From assembly GCA_964057225.1 (NCBI GenBank), contig OZ059896.1, positions 6,634,001-6,698,000 on the forward strand: a stretch of DNA of 64,000 nucleotides, read 5' to 3'. Below are positions 26,295-37,958 of the stretch, piece after piece; position 1 is the first letter of the stretch, and each line of letters starts with the position of its first letter. Both the position numbers and the translations under genes were made by a program. The notes under the pieces were generated by a model. The model had not been told where the DNA came from. It saw only the letters and a list, made by a program, of their open reading frames with translations, and did not search any database. This stretch comes from Auanema rhodensis (Eukaryota; Nematoda; Chromadorea; Rhabditida; Rhabditidae).

Positions 26295-28651
26295 ATGGTT
26301 CAAAGTGTTAGAGTTGAGCTTGATTACGCAAACAAATCTGAACGTTTTCGTTTGGAAAAAACTGATTTGTTAAATGCTTTCCAAAGGCAATATTTCCATG
26401 TGTACAATTCTCGTCTAGATGCCATGAAACCTAGAATTTTAGAAGCTGCTAAGATGGAAGGTAGTTTGTAAAGTAGAGTATCTCGATTATGTCTAATTCT
26501 AGGTTACGATAAATATTATAAACAATTAGAGGGATTAACTCTAAATGAAAAAGCGCTGATTATCGGTACAATTCAGAAAAAAATTAGTCTTCGTCCCAGT
26601 ATTTTGAAGGCAATTAGTCTTAAAGAAATATATTATATTGATAACTTTTCAAGGAATTAGCTGAAGACGAAAAGATGTTGCCAGAAGATGCTGAAGTAGA
26701 TCAAGAAGGAACTCCAAGCTTAATTTCTAACAAAGATTATCTTGAATTCGAAGATGAAAAGCAAATCGTTACTCTTGAAGGAAACATCAGCATGGATGAT
26801 GTTGCAACTGGTTGTACAATTGGTCTGTTCGGAAGTCAAGTTCGTGTTTACCTATCTGTCTGAATATTATAATATTTTGGTTAAGATTAAAGACAGCGCG
26901 TTCAATGTTGAAAAAATATTTTATCCTTCTGTTCCAATTCAAAAGGAACCAACTGTGAAAAGTGGAGCTCAAATTGCTCTTGTTTCGGGTCTTGAGCTTA
27001 CTGGATTGGCTGAGAAAGATGTATTTACTTCTCATTTTCTCATTTCGGCTTAAATCATTTTCTGCTTTAGAGAGATACGTGTCTATCTTTGATGATGTTC
27101 GCTCGTTGGCTGAACAATGAAATGTCTGGTGACAAGGCAGATGCTCAACTGGTATCATCTATTGAACGTGTCATCGTAGCCGGAGACAGTATCGCTGCTG
27201 CGCAGGTACTTCATTAACACTTTTGTTGCTTTTACAATCCTCATCTGCTTGTTACCTTCACTGAGCTCATCCTAATTTATTTATGATATTTACAATTACT
27301 AGTACATGATCGGCCTAATTGATGTACAAATGAGTTCGGGCTTTGCGGCACGACCTCAGAAACAACTAACAGGTGGTTACGTCATATTATATGTTTGTCT
27401 AATAGTGTGACTGTTGTTATATACCATCACGGTACCTTTGATCCGATTCAACACTTTTCATAGAATTGCATCAAAATAAATAGGAATCTTCAATCAAATT
27501 TTCAGGCGAAAGAGTTCTCATCAGCTGTTGCGTATCTGCGATTAAGTAGACAAGATTGTTCTCCTAATATAAATGCTATATCTTCTTTGGACACATTGCT
27601 CTCAAAATTCACGGTAAGATAAATGGGATACTTGTAGCTAACACGTCTTCGAATTGATACAAATAGCTTAGTGATGAAATATTCAAATGTCATAGCAACA
27701 ATCGAAATCTTGTTAAGAGAAAATTTAAAGCAATACTAGCAAAACAAAGATTATTTAATGGAGCACAACAACATTCTCATACATTTCGGTCGGGTGTTAA
27801 GTTTTTTTCTTTTCAGCCTAAACTCAGCATTGATCTGATGCCTGGTCAATCAGACCCTACTACGCAGCTTTGGCCTCAGCAGGTACTTTGCTATACTTTT
27901 CGTTTTGTTATCAATTTATTCTCATTAAGCCAATTCATAAAGCTTGCTTGCCACTTTCGAGCAACTGTGGAGCTGCTCTCGGCTTGGTTACAAATCCATA
28001 TATTTTTAAACTTGGAGATCTCGACTTTCTGTTAACCTCAGGTTGGTTTCCGTCCCTTTTCACCTCATTCATCATGCCTTCCGACGGTTTGATGAGCGCA
28101 ATTATGAGCATATTCTCCTCATAAACGGTAATTAGGGTTGCGCGATACGCGGCTCATTCTTTATGATGAGTCAAGGATGCGCGTCTGACATCCAAGTGAT
28201 GGGGCCAAGGCTCACTCCAAGATATCTGAGCAATATTGTGCTAAAAGAGATAATGGGTTTCTCATGTTACCATTTTAAGGACGCAACATTGCTGATCTTA
28301 GGCGCTTGAGTACTGTACAAAAGAGCATTGAACTTATGAAATTAGTTTTGCGCTGGCAACATGTTGCTCCAACGGCTCCGGACACTATTGACTCTTTCCC
28401 ATTTGAAAATAGGTTTGTTGTATTTACAAAACAAAATAAAATAGCTATAAAACAGGGATCCCTTCATTCTCCAAGAGCTTCCTCACGTAATGATTTGTGG
28501 CAATCAGCCAGAAGCTGCTTCTGAGATGTTTGAATATGCTAATGGAAAAACTCTATGTATCTCTCTCCCTAAATTCTCTAGAACTCATATGGTAACCTTG
28601 TTGGATCTCGATACCCTTAAAACAACTACTCGCTACTTTGGACCAAACTGA
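26295..28651 (+). CDS. pold-2: DNA polymerase delta subunit 2 (B subunit)
   Basis: Ten exons join in phase to 447 residues: 26295-26460, 26503-26616, 26661-26839, 26886-27020, 27071-27205, 27506-27613, 27817-27882, 27930-28041, 28280-28412, 28456-28651. Length is close to human POLD2 (469). Family landmarks: FQRQYFHVYNSRL near the N-terminus, the OB-fold segment (TGCTIGLFGS), LALVSGLEL-type strand, VIVAGDS, the phosphodiesterase-like core LMPGQSDPTTQLWPQQPIH, LVTNPY, and HVAPTAPDT. It bridges the catalytic subunit to the accessory subunits in lagging-strand replication. The B-subunit phosphodiesterase fold is catalytically inactive in eukaryotes. Three of nine introns end in AAG. The exon 8/9 intron (238 nt) is much longer than the usual 45 nt. 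Confidence 0.95.
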
Positions 28652-28994
28652 TCTCTTATTCTTTCTTTGATACTCGTGAATACGTTAGTTTTACTCTATT
28701 GATCCTCGCATGTTTTAAGAAGATTCTCGCCTTGTATTTTGCGTGCAACCGGTAGTAGTGACACCATTTCTTTTTTTGTTCAGGTCATGTATTAAGCCCT
28801 TGTATAACCCATGAAAACAATACGAATATTTACTTTAAGGGTTAACATATCTCGTGTAAATCAACATATCCTTAATCTTTCGTGCTTGAATAATAAACAA
28901 CATTTGTATGACTTTATGTGCATTATTTCATCCATATAAAAAAAGAAAACACCTAGACGAAAAGTGAAGAAGAAAGTGTTCAAATATATTAGAA
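28652..28994. other. Convergent 3' region between POLD2 and IPMK
   Basis: Tail-to-tail spacer of 343 bp holding both 3' UTRs. An aataaa hexamer occurs on the plus strand near 28892, a plausible POLD2 poly(A) signal. No coding sequence seen. Confidence 0.5.
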
Positions 28995-31754
28995 TCACTT
29001 GATTTTTTGAGCCAGAATTTCTCTAATATGACGAATAAGATTATTGAGACCATAAATATAGTTTTCGTCTGGTATTCCTTCAGCAGGGAAGACATGTGAA
29101 AAATCTGAAAGTTTATGAATTATACGAATATGAATTCTTGTATCAACCTATCATATAAACTTCCACATTAGGTGAATAACTTTCTTCAGTTTCATAGAGA
29201 AAAAGAAGGGAGGAGGCATAGAAATGAAATATTCGCTGTTGTTCAAACCAATTTTGAATTTTTTCTAATTTTTCTAATACAACATTGAGAACTTCAATAG
29301 AGTTCATTCTACCAGCCTCGAAAAATTCCGATAAACCTATAATGAATGTTCAAGAATACTCATTAATTTAAAAAGAACCATACCATCACCTACATTGTCA
29401 TCAAATCCTTTACCCCACTCTTTGTCTCTTACTTGAACATGATTGCCAACATGCACCTTAAAGATGTGTTTTTATTGCATTTTTCTTTGTTACTAAAGTG
29501 TAATCTTTATATCTTTCAAATTGGTGAGAACAATATTTTTCTTTGACGCTCTCATACTATCCCTCAGATGACACCCAGCCGTTCCGCCGGCTCAACGATC
29601 TTATCTCAGAAGGAAGATCATCGTCGGTATCCCGTCTTTCCCATTAAATGAGCCGATTAGGTTCAGAAGCAGTGGAACGTAACCCGTAATTAGACCTATG
29701 CTGTTGCATGCAACTGTTGCCATACGAGATCGTTCAACTCTTTTCAAAATTTTGCAGAGGAAGGCTCGGGAGGATGGCAACACCTGTGCAGACAGATGGT
29801 TGAAATACATACCATTGCCTCGGGAATACTATGGTGCACTACCATAAGATCTTAGACGGACACTCATAAATCTGGTTTCTTAAACCTTGAAGGAAAGCAA
29901 AGTTTAAACCAAAAATGGACTTGGAAACATAAGAATAGTTTTCATTTAATAGGCTTAAACTACTTACCCGATAACCAAGCAGACGAAATCCTAAAGTTTT
30001 CTGCGGCAAATACTTTGCACTTTCTTTTTCTCTTTTAGCTTTATTGGCAAGAGGATCAAAGGTGACGCGACCCATTTTCACGTCTAAAATAGCGGGATGT
30101 CGGTAAGTAGACGTGACGTCCTCGAGTATTAGAAACTCATGCTCTGAAATAAGTTCTTGATTTTGTATATTGTTGTATGTTTAATAACTCATACACATGT
30201 ATAGATCAGAATATTCTTTGAAATAAACTAAACTCCCTTTCAATATATAACGCATATCTCAAATTATGTTTCATCGATGAGAAAAATAAGATAAGAAATA
30301 ATTAATTCAAAAATCTTCAGCAATTTATAATTTTTTATTGTAAAAATTATATTTAAACACCAGCTGGTTGGTGCTGAGCACTTTTTTCCGGGTTTATCCA
30401 TATTTTTTTGTGCTAACCTTGAATTTAAGGGCTCACAGAAGTGAAACTGACCTTCACCATCAACAACCAATGTTTCTGTTCCGAAAAATCGTGGAGCCAT
30501 CCGCGCTAATTCCATCACATGACCATTGTTCTCAGCACTATAAAATATAAAATTTCATAATCATCCCTATATAAAACTATATAACTAAAATTTATACTTA
30601 CTCGACATAGCTACAAGGTTGATCAGGTCCGGAAGCAACATTGCGCCATTCACTCTCCAGTCTGCGATACACGTTTTCCTAAACAGCCAACCGTAGATGT
30701 CAGTCACTCATCCTATGTTACGCAATCTATATCCGTCAAGATTTGACAAATCTACTCGTGATTTCATGGAATCGGAAGTCAAGTGCATGCGTATGTTATT
30801 AGGCCAAAAAAGACTTCGAACATTTTGATATTTTTATCAAGAAAAAATGAGAGCAAACTCATATAGTAATAGTATTCTTATTATATATCTATGGTTCGAA
30901 AAAATTATCATTTATGAATTAAATAAGATAAGGGTATTAAATGGGTTTACTTGCAGATAGATGGAGACTAGCAATATTTTAAAAAATTGCTATAAGTCAG
31001 ACCATACATTACATATGTACGTGTTCTTCACAAAAACAATTATTGTAAAACTATCCTTTACAGGTCCATTAAACTAGATCATAGTTTATAAACAATATTT
31101 CATAAACGATTAGATGGACAAGTACAACTTGATACCCATCTCTTGAACTATTGTTGATGACCGAACAAGTAAGGAAGGAAATAATTGCAGATTACGCAAT
31201 TTCGATGAATCACAGTGAACATCATCTGAGGTTACAAGCACGATATATGATCTTGACATGGCACATATTGAATTAGAATGACAAAGTTAGTGACGCAATT
31301 TGTCATCCTCCCCATCCCGACACATCCTGTTGTGCTACAGGCGGAAATTTGAGTAATACGGAAGAAACAAAAGCGAATAAATAACTATTCCAAATACCTC
31401 ACAATCACCACGTTTCGCATCCTGTTTTGGTTTTCGAACTTTATTACTCCCAGTTTTTTTCAGAATTCCTATAACAGAGTGTTTAAACCTCGACCTCATC
31501 ACCTGAGCAAACATAAATAGGAGTGGCAATATATAAACACAGGTGAAAGTACTTTAGAGAAAACAGATAAAAAGAAAATATCACTGATAGTAATCAATCA
31601 CACTTCATGTCCGAAAGCATTAGATCCATCCAAAGGAAGTAAAAAATTGCTAACCTATTTCTCTTTTGCCATTCTTGATCACAGATGGGTGATGACCTGC
31701 AATCTGTTCTTCAAACCAATTGTAATCCGCTGGCAAGCCTTCTGTGTCTTTCAT
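28995..31754 (-). CDS. Inositol polyphosphate multikinase
   Basis: Eight exons join in phase to 293 residues: 31754-31655, 31468-31398, 30678-30602, 30537-30452, 30143-29968, 29456-29384, 29336-29148, 29104-28995. Catalytic marks of the inositol-polyphosphate kinase family: ILEDVTS, then PAILDVKMGRVTFDP (the PxxxDxKxG motif that binds inositol phosphate), SSLLFLYE (SSLL motif) and IDFSHVFP (metal-binding IDF). The spacing fits IPMK better than IP6K or IP3 3-kinase. It phosphorylates inositol phosphates (and in animals PIP2), mainly in the nucleus. It lacks the extra length of human IPMK (416 residues). Introns of about 720, 308 and 511 nt contrast with the short ones elsewhere. The start lies immediately after a ttccag acceptor, suggesting trans-splicing. 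Confidence 0.93.
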
Positions 31755-31772
31755 CCTGGAAAGTTAAAATAA
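31755..31772 (-). promoter_or_regulatory. Trans-splice-like acceptor before IPMK start
   Basis: Reading leftwards, a T-rich tract ends in ttccag (CAG at 31758-31756), with one base before the ATG. No upstream exon in phase is needed, so spliced-leader addition is likely. Confidence 0.5.
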
Positions 31773-32848
31773 AAAGTTCCTAGTTAATTGATAATATGAT
31801 ATTTTTTAAATAACTTTACTATAGTTAGTTCACAACGAATTAGGAATAAATATAAAGTTATGAAGTGAATAGAAGAGCGTGCTAAGTGAAATATATGCAA
31901 ATAACTTTTTAGATTAGAGACAACTACGTTAAATAGAGAACATAAGGCTGTGTCATCTCAAAATGAGAAGAATAAAGATCAAGATGATCGTACGACAGAA
32001 CGGAAAAAATCTGAATTCATAGGAGTTGGACGTTTCGACAACTATTCTGTGACTGTGCGGAATAATACCATGTTGATTGTATTTAAAATGTAGTCACCTG
32101 ATTATTCATGTAACTCGAAATCCAAACATGTTCATTATGAAACAGATCGTCTGAAAAGTGTTCTTAGTATCTTATCATCATACCAGAAATCACGCTTAAA
32201 GTAACACAGAACTAGTAATCATTATCAACATCATCTTGATTTAATTATATATAGACTCCTATTAAATAATTAGAACATACATGGTGTTCAAATACGTATA
32301 CCAATTAGCTTAGAAGCATGTTATTTACCGGAACCTATTTAGAATTACACAAGCACCTGGCAACCTGCTCTGTACGAGTGACAATTTGAATTAATGGACA
32401 GAAGGATGAAGACAAATAGCAGATCGAGACAACATAGGCAACAAAGAGGAGAAGCCATCAAAGCTAGGAGAAATGTTTCGATATAGTGGCAACAGCCGTA
32501 ACAATCTTTGCAAATTCGCCAAAAATTCAAATGAAGTATGAATGCATTGAAATTTTTTATTATATTTGAAATTAAAACATAAAATGTACAGCTCATTCAG
32601 AAACAAAATGAATATTAAAAACGGAAAAAAAATAAAATGGTGACAAGTTCAAGGAAGACTTTCGACACAACGGGTTACATACGGCTGGTTCGTATTGATT
32701 GCAAATAGTTGGACCATTGCGAATTTCTTTGGCACACATCCAGTTAAACCATAGTAGCTGACTATACACAAAGCATTTAAAAACGTGACAATTGATAAAA
32801 TAACTATTTTCTCTCTATTATTCTCTAAATTATACTTAAAATGTAGGC
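31773..32848. other. Intergenic region with doubtful coding-like fragments
   Basis: Between the head of IPMK and the tail of the storkhead gene. On the minus strand, about 32775-32640 follows a good acceptor (gtgtatag) and reads as Cys-rich coding-like sequence (for example WMCAKEIRNGPTICNQ in one frame). It could be an alternative last exon of the storkhead gene or chance. A hydrophobic Cys-rich frame at 32596-32345 is equally uncertain. Confidence 0.3.
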
Positions 32849-35768
32849 TTATACATTAGAAATGTGAATGTGAGCCTGGGGCACAATATGAGCTTGGCTA
32901 ATATCTTCGAATTGTGTGGATTCGTCTTGCTGGAGGTTTACATAGGTGTGATCGCGAGGAAAGTGGTCTTCCTCCTTTTCGTCCCATGATCCAACGTCCT
33001 CATTGGAATCAGTGACTGGAGAAGGACTGTATGCAGAATCGGAGCCAGCAGGAACAGGGGTACTGGTACGGGCGATTTTCTTTTCAACGGTGCGTCTGCG
33101 TCTACGGCGGAGATCGTCAACAACTTCAACATTTCCTGGGAGGCACTCTGGAGGGTCGATTGGTCCATAGTTTAAGCATTCGGAACTGGAGCTAAGTTGA
33201 ACTCGGTGTTGATGACGTCTACGTCTACGTCCATTAGTGGTTTTTTGTTGCTTGGCGGTAACAACAACATCGTCACGATCGAAGGTGTAATATCTATAAA
33301 AAGGAACAATTAACAATCTTTATTTCTTATTATAATTGGTTATATATGGGCTTGCGTAAGTAATTGCGGACATATCATATGGCAAAGACCTGTTGTCAAT
33401 TCATGTCTTATCTGATTCAATCTTTAGCCACCATATAGTTTTTACAGTTTTGATGCAATTAGAATATCGATCATATTTTGAACTTACATTGTCAAAATTG
33501 ACCGAGGACAATGTAAGGTTTATAAGTGTTAGAAAGGTGAGGTCGACCGTATGCTCCTTGATTTTGCCATCAGCTATTCATGATGAATAACTTATGATGC
33601 GCCAAAAAGGCATGTTGTGACACGTTATTGACAAAATGTTTTGCTCAATACAATAGAAATATGAATAGACCTAATGAGACTGTATCAATAGCTGTAATGG
33701 CCAACGGGTTGCTGACTGTTGACATGCTATGATGAATGGAAAACTTCAGGTAGACCTACGGTTCTCATACTGATATCATACCCCCCTTACTGGATTTTGA
33801 TGGATGGAGTGTTAGAATAAGTGATGAAGTACTAACCTGTTAGCAGTAGTTGCTTGAGGAGCTTTGCTCTGCTTGATAGTTCCCATCCATTCATCAGCAC
33901 TGGTAAAGAAAAATGGCACGGCTGGTGCAGCAGTCATAGGTGCTGGAGGTGGAGATGGAATGGTGTTTGGAAGTTGATTGTTAATTGGGCGACGAGTGAA
34001 AAGACGAGCCAAAAGGCCTTTTTTCTCCTTCTTTTCCTCTTCCATGATAGACATTCCAGTTTGGCATTCGACAGTAGTCTATAAGAATCTAATATTAAAA
34101 AGCATTTGCAATTACAATAATTACCTTATGAACTGGTTGAGCTGTGGATTGAGTTGGAATACTTACAAAAAAGTGTTCACCAATTCTATAGACAAGTCCA
34201 GTATTAACAAGGGTTTGTAAGGTTTGCTTCATAGTTTGTAAATTATTTGAAGCCATGTAAGCGTAATGTTGCAAAATGTAGTCCCTGATGTTGGTCATGC
34301 TGGCAATTTGTCCTAAGCTGTTCAACTGGCTAATAGCATCACAAATGATATCGCCAAGTGGTACGAAATTCATCTGCTCAACTTCTTGGATAGCTCCCAT
34401 AGCACCTAAAATGGATATAGATTAGCTAATAAGTTTAATTGGTTTAGATTCTAAGATGGTGGTTATAGACCGGTTAAGATACTCTTCATGCTGTTATAAC
34501 TTCATGTTTTCTAAGAGAGTCATTTCTATGGAGCATATTCAACAGGCTCATAAGTCACATCTGCTCACCACCTGCCTTACCCGCACTAAGAAGGCTCTGG
34601 AGTCAGATTGCATGTAACTACCTGCTCAAACTCTCCGTCAACGATGACTTGGATCATCACTATTCCATATGGAGACAATTATCACCACAGGAGTGACAAT
34701 AATAGAATCTTGATGATTGTACAGTTAGCTATATGAATCTGTCACAAAACATCTGCAGAAATCGAGCAGGTATACGCTAATCATGAGAGCAGATGATATA
34801 AGTCATGTTATGACAAAGCTTCATTCTATTTTGAATAGCTAATTAGAACAATTAGAAATATTTACTTAGATGTATTCAAAAGTAAATGCAAAGTAAACAA
34901 ATGAAATAGAGTGAGAAAACCATATCATAAGAAAAAAACTTTTTCTTTAGGTGCGATCATTACACACAACTAATTTTAATGGGCCTATTTGAATGAGGTC
35001 CTTTCATGAGGTGTGAGATGGCTGACACCTTTTTCAAAAGAATACGAAAAGAATGAATAGTTTTTGCACATTAGAACTACCGTATAGCCAAATAGAGAAA
35101 TATGAAGTTTTTAAAATGCTTGATGATTTAAAAAAAACTTTTTTGTTGATATTAGTGGATAGAATATTAGAAATGAGAAACTCTAAAGAATTATATGCTG
35201 TCGGAATGAGCTGAGAACAAAGTATAGGCCGAGTCAGCAAACTGCCGAGGGCTAAGATTAAGCAGACAGGCCGGATTAGCGCTTAGTTCTTCGATGAGAA
35301 CGTTTGAATATTACTTCAGAAACAAATAGTGAATGAATACAGTAATGATAGTTATTTTAAAAGAATAGAAAATGAAATGAAATTAAAAAGAAATGAAGGA
35401 AAGAACTTACCAAGAGAAAGAATTTTATAAGTTGTTGGAGCTTTAAGAATACGACGAGCATATTCTGATTTGATTGTGTCAATAGAGTTTGCTGGACCAG
35501 AGATAAATAAAGTTGATGGTCGAAGGAATCCCATATAGATAATTGATTCCATAGCTTCAACCAATTCTCTGAAAATTGATTACGTCTTAGATGAATATGT
35601 AATACTATATGAAAGGAAATGAAATGTTATAATAGATAACCTATATGATATAGTAATATAAACTAACCTATTCCAGAAATTCTTACGATTAGCTTCTTTG
35701 AATGATTCAAATACGCATCGTCCATTTTTGGGCTTTGGGCCTTGGAGAACAACTGCTAAACTAGACAT
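32849..35768 (-). CDS. ham-1: Storkhead-box winged-helix protein (HAM-1/STOX type)
   Basis: Five exons join in phase to 408 residues: 35768-35668, 35568-35411, 34405-34125, 34078-33837, 33293-32849. The size is close to what I recall for C. elegans HAM-1 (about 414). The N-terminal half includes the storkhead winged-helix domain, with FVPLGDIICDAISQLN, then MTNIRDYILQHY, a recognition-helix segment and the closing IGEHFFVSIP. The C-terminal half is low-complexity: a Pro-rich stretch, two Arg clusters (GRRRRR, DLRRRRRR) that may act as nuclear localisation signals, and an acidic Ser-rich tail. HAM-1 controls asymmetric neuroblast division in C. elegans; vertebrate STOX1/2 are the relatives. 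The second intron (1,005 nt) and fourth intron (543 nt) are long. The protein-family call is firm; the role is inferred. Confidence 0.93.
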
Positions 35769-35814
35769 CGTGGTAGTTGATGATGATTCTAACCCAGAAT
35801 AGCAGTCAGATTGA

Positions 35815-35925
35815 TAGTCAATGTGGGCGGAGCACCTACTAGGGGCTGGATGACGAACTCCCTCCCTCTAATAGCACCATACCCCTTCACCACCGTGTAT
35901 AAGCCCCGCCCCTTTTCGGCGAAAA
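35815..35925 (-). promoter_or_regulatory. GC-rich putative core promoter of the storkhead gene
   Basis: A GC-rich island in AT-rich surroundings lies 50-160 bp upstream of the storkhead ATG. It holds GC-box-like elements (gggcggagc at about 35824 and ccccgcccc at about 35908), resembling Sp/KLF binding sites. Function is inferred from composition and position only. Confidence 0.45.
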
Positions 35926-37927
35926 CAAAGGAAATAACATGTAAAAAACCTTAAATTAAACTTTAAATTGAAAGTTTTATTGATATAATTGATAATTTAC
36001 AACCGGTTAAGTGGCGTTAAGTTTATTTAGGCTTAAACTTTTAAAATTTTGTAGAAATCTGAACAATTAGGCTGAATACGGTATTAAAAAGTTGAATATG
36101 ATGAACATATAGTTTAGGTCTGACAAGCATTTGAAGATATAAAATGAAATCATTAAGTATATCAAAGTAATAATCTGAAAAACAATAGAAAAGTAAACTA
36201 AAATTGTTTAAAATTCTACATTTTATTTTCACATTTTTGTGTTTTTTTTAGATAATTATGTAATAAGGAATTTGATACAAGGCGTTAAGTTTGTTGCAAT
36301 ATGCTGGTAATTTTAAGTTTAATAAGCATAGGATGCGGCAAGCATCTGCTACTGTACGTTATCATAGTAATTATTCGGTATAATCAAAAGAAATCACAAA
36401 AAGCATCTGTTACTCACAGGTGTTTTAGATTAGTTATACTAACAGTTCCTTATCTGTAGTCAATCTATTTTGTTTCTTTTATGATGATAATGAGTACAAC
36501 ACTGAGCAGTGAGCTTTAACCTGAGTTGTTGCTCAACTGCCAACAGCTGACTTCGTGCTGTGAATCCATGCTAGCTACATATACACGGCTTTGCTTCAGA
36601 TCTACATCTTTGTGCCGTAGCATAGCATCAAGCTGTTAATATGCATTCTTTTGATCTTCCTTACCTACACTTCTTTCATTTTTTTACTTTAATTTGATGT
36701 AGGCAAAAAACAAGTTTTGTTAACCATTTTTTCAAGTTTAAGTTGACGAAGTTCATGACGTGAAACGATTTCAATCGTTTCAAAGTACAAAATCAAGGAC
36801 AAAACGATGACAGATGGCAGAGTGGCATGACTAAGCTGAGACAATATCTTGACAGGACATGTAGCAGCTGAAAGTCTAGAAGAAAGATCTGTTGTTGAAA
36901 ACAAATTCAAGGTTTTCCGGAAGTTATTCAAAATAGTTTAATATAAACAGTTTTTGTATTATATTAACTAAATATAATTGTTATATAAATCTATTTATAT
37001 ATAAAAAAATAAAATATTCTTTATATATATATGTACATGGTACATGTTTTGTATTCAAATGTTTTCTTAGATGTCAAATCAAATTACAAACTTTGTCGAA
37101 TTAGAAGACGATGACAAACTAAAATTAGTTTGTATTGACCTCATTTACTTTGAAAATATATCATTATACCCGAGACAGGTTGATTCGATAAAATCTACGC
37201 TTTTCTCTACAACGGCGATGGATGGAGTTGATTTTCCGATTGGCTTGTAGTTTAAATTGCCCTTTGGGAGGTCTATTCAACTTATTTTCATCATTGAATT
37301 CCTTTTTTCAGTCTATCATCAGCCTGAACTCCTAAGTGAACTCTGTATTTGTGTTCTAGGCTGACGAAAAAACTTCAAGTTGCTAACTTCTTACAAGCAT
37401 ATATGAACATTGGTTGTAAACTGTAGGCAAGGCATGTTCACAGTTTCAAAAACATATAAGTTGTAGCCTAAAATGAATTAAAAATATAATTAAATAGGTT
37501 ATAAATCTGTCTGTCGTCTATTTTATTTAATTATTTCAAATAAAAACCGTGACAGCTGATAAAATTTACAGTTCTTTGTAGGGTCCTTAACCGATATAGG
37601 TGACAAAATACCCTGAACCTTTGATATACATAGAGCGACTCAATAGATCAAAGCTAATTGTCGGTAAAAATCAAAGACTTTTCATTTATAGTAAGTTTAT
37701 ATAAAGAAAGACTTAAGTGTTGAATATCTTGTATTGTTTATCATATTGCTATTTTAACACTTATTATTCGTTAAAAGCGGATATGATGTTTCAAAGACAT
37801 TTGACCTTTTTTATGAACTTTAATATTGCTTTTGATGAAACATAATAATAGAATTATAATATAATATATAACTATATTGAAAATACATTTATAAAAATAT
37901 AATATAGATTTGATTATTTCCATATTT

Positions 37928-37928
<1 letters not shown>

Positions 37929-37958
<30 letters not shown>
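37929..37958. repeat. (GA)n microsatellite
   Basis: Short GA dinucleotide run with one interruption, in the gene-poor interval. Confidence 0.9.

Noticed and set aside
26610-26662. Apparent stop and missing donor in POLD2
   Set aside because: A 44-nt intron, 26617-26660 (gtctta...attag), removes it and keeps phase.
29601-29810. Possible transposon or reverse-transcriptase fragment in IPMK intron
   Set aside because: No motif of a known mobile-element protein; kept only as part of the long-intron observation.
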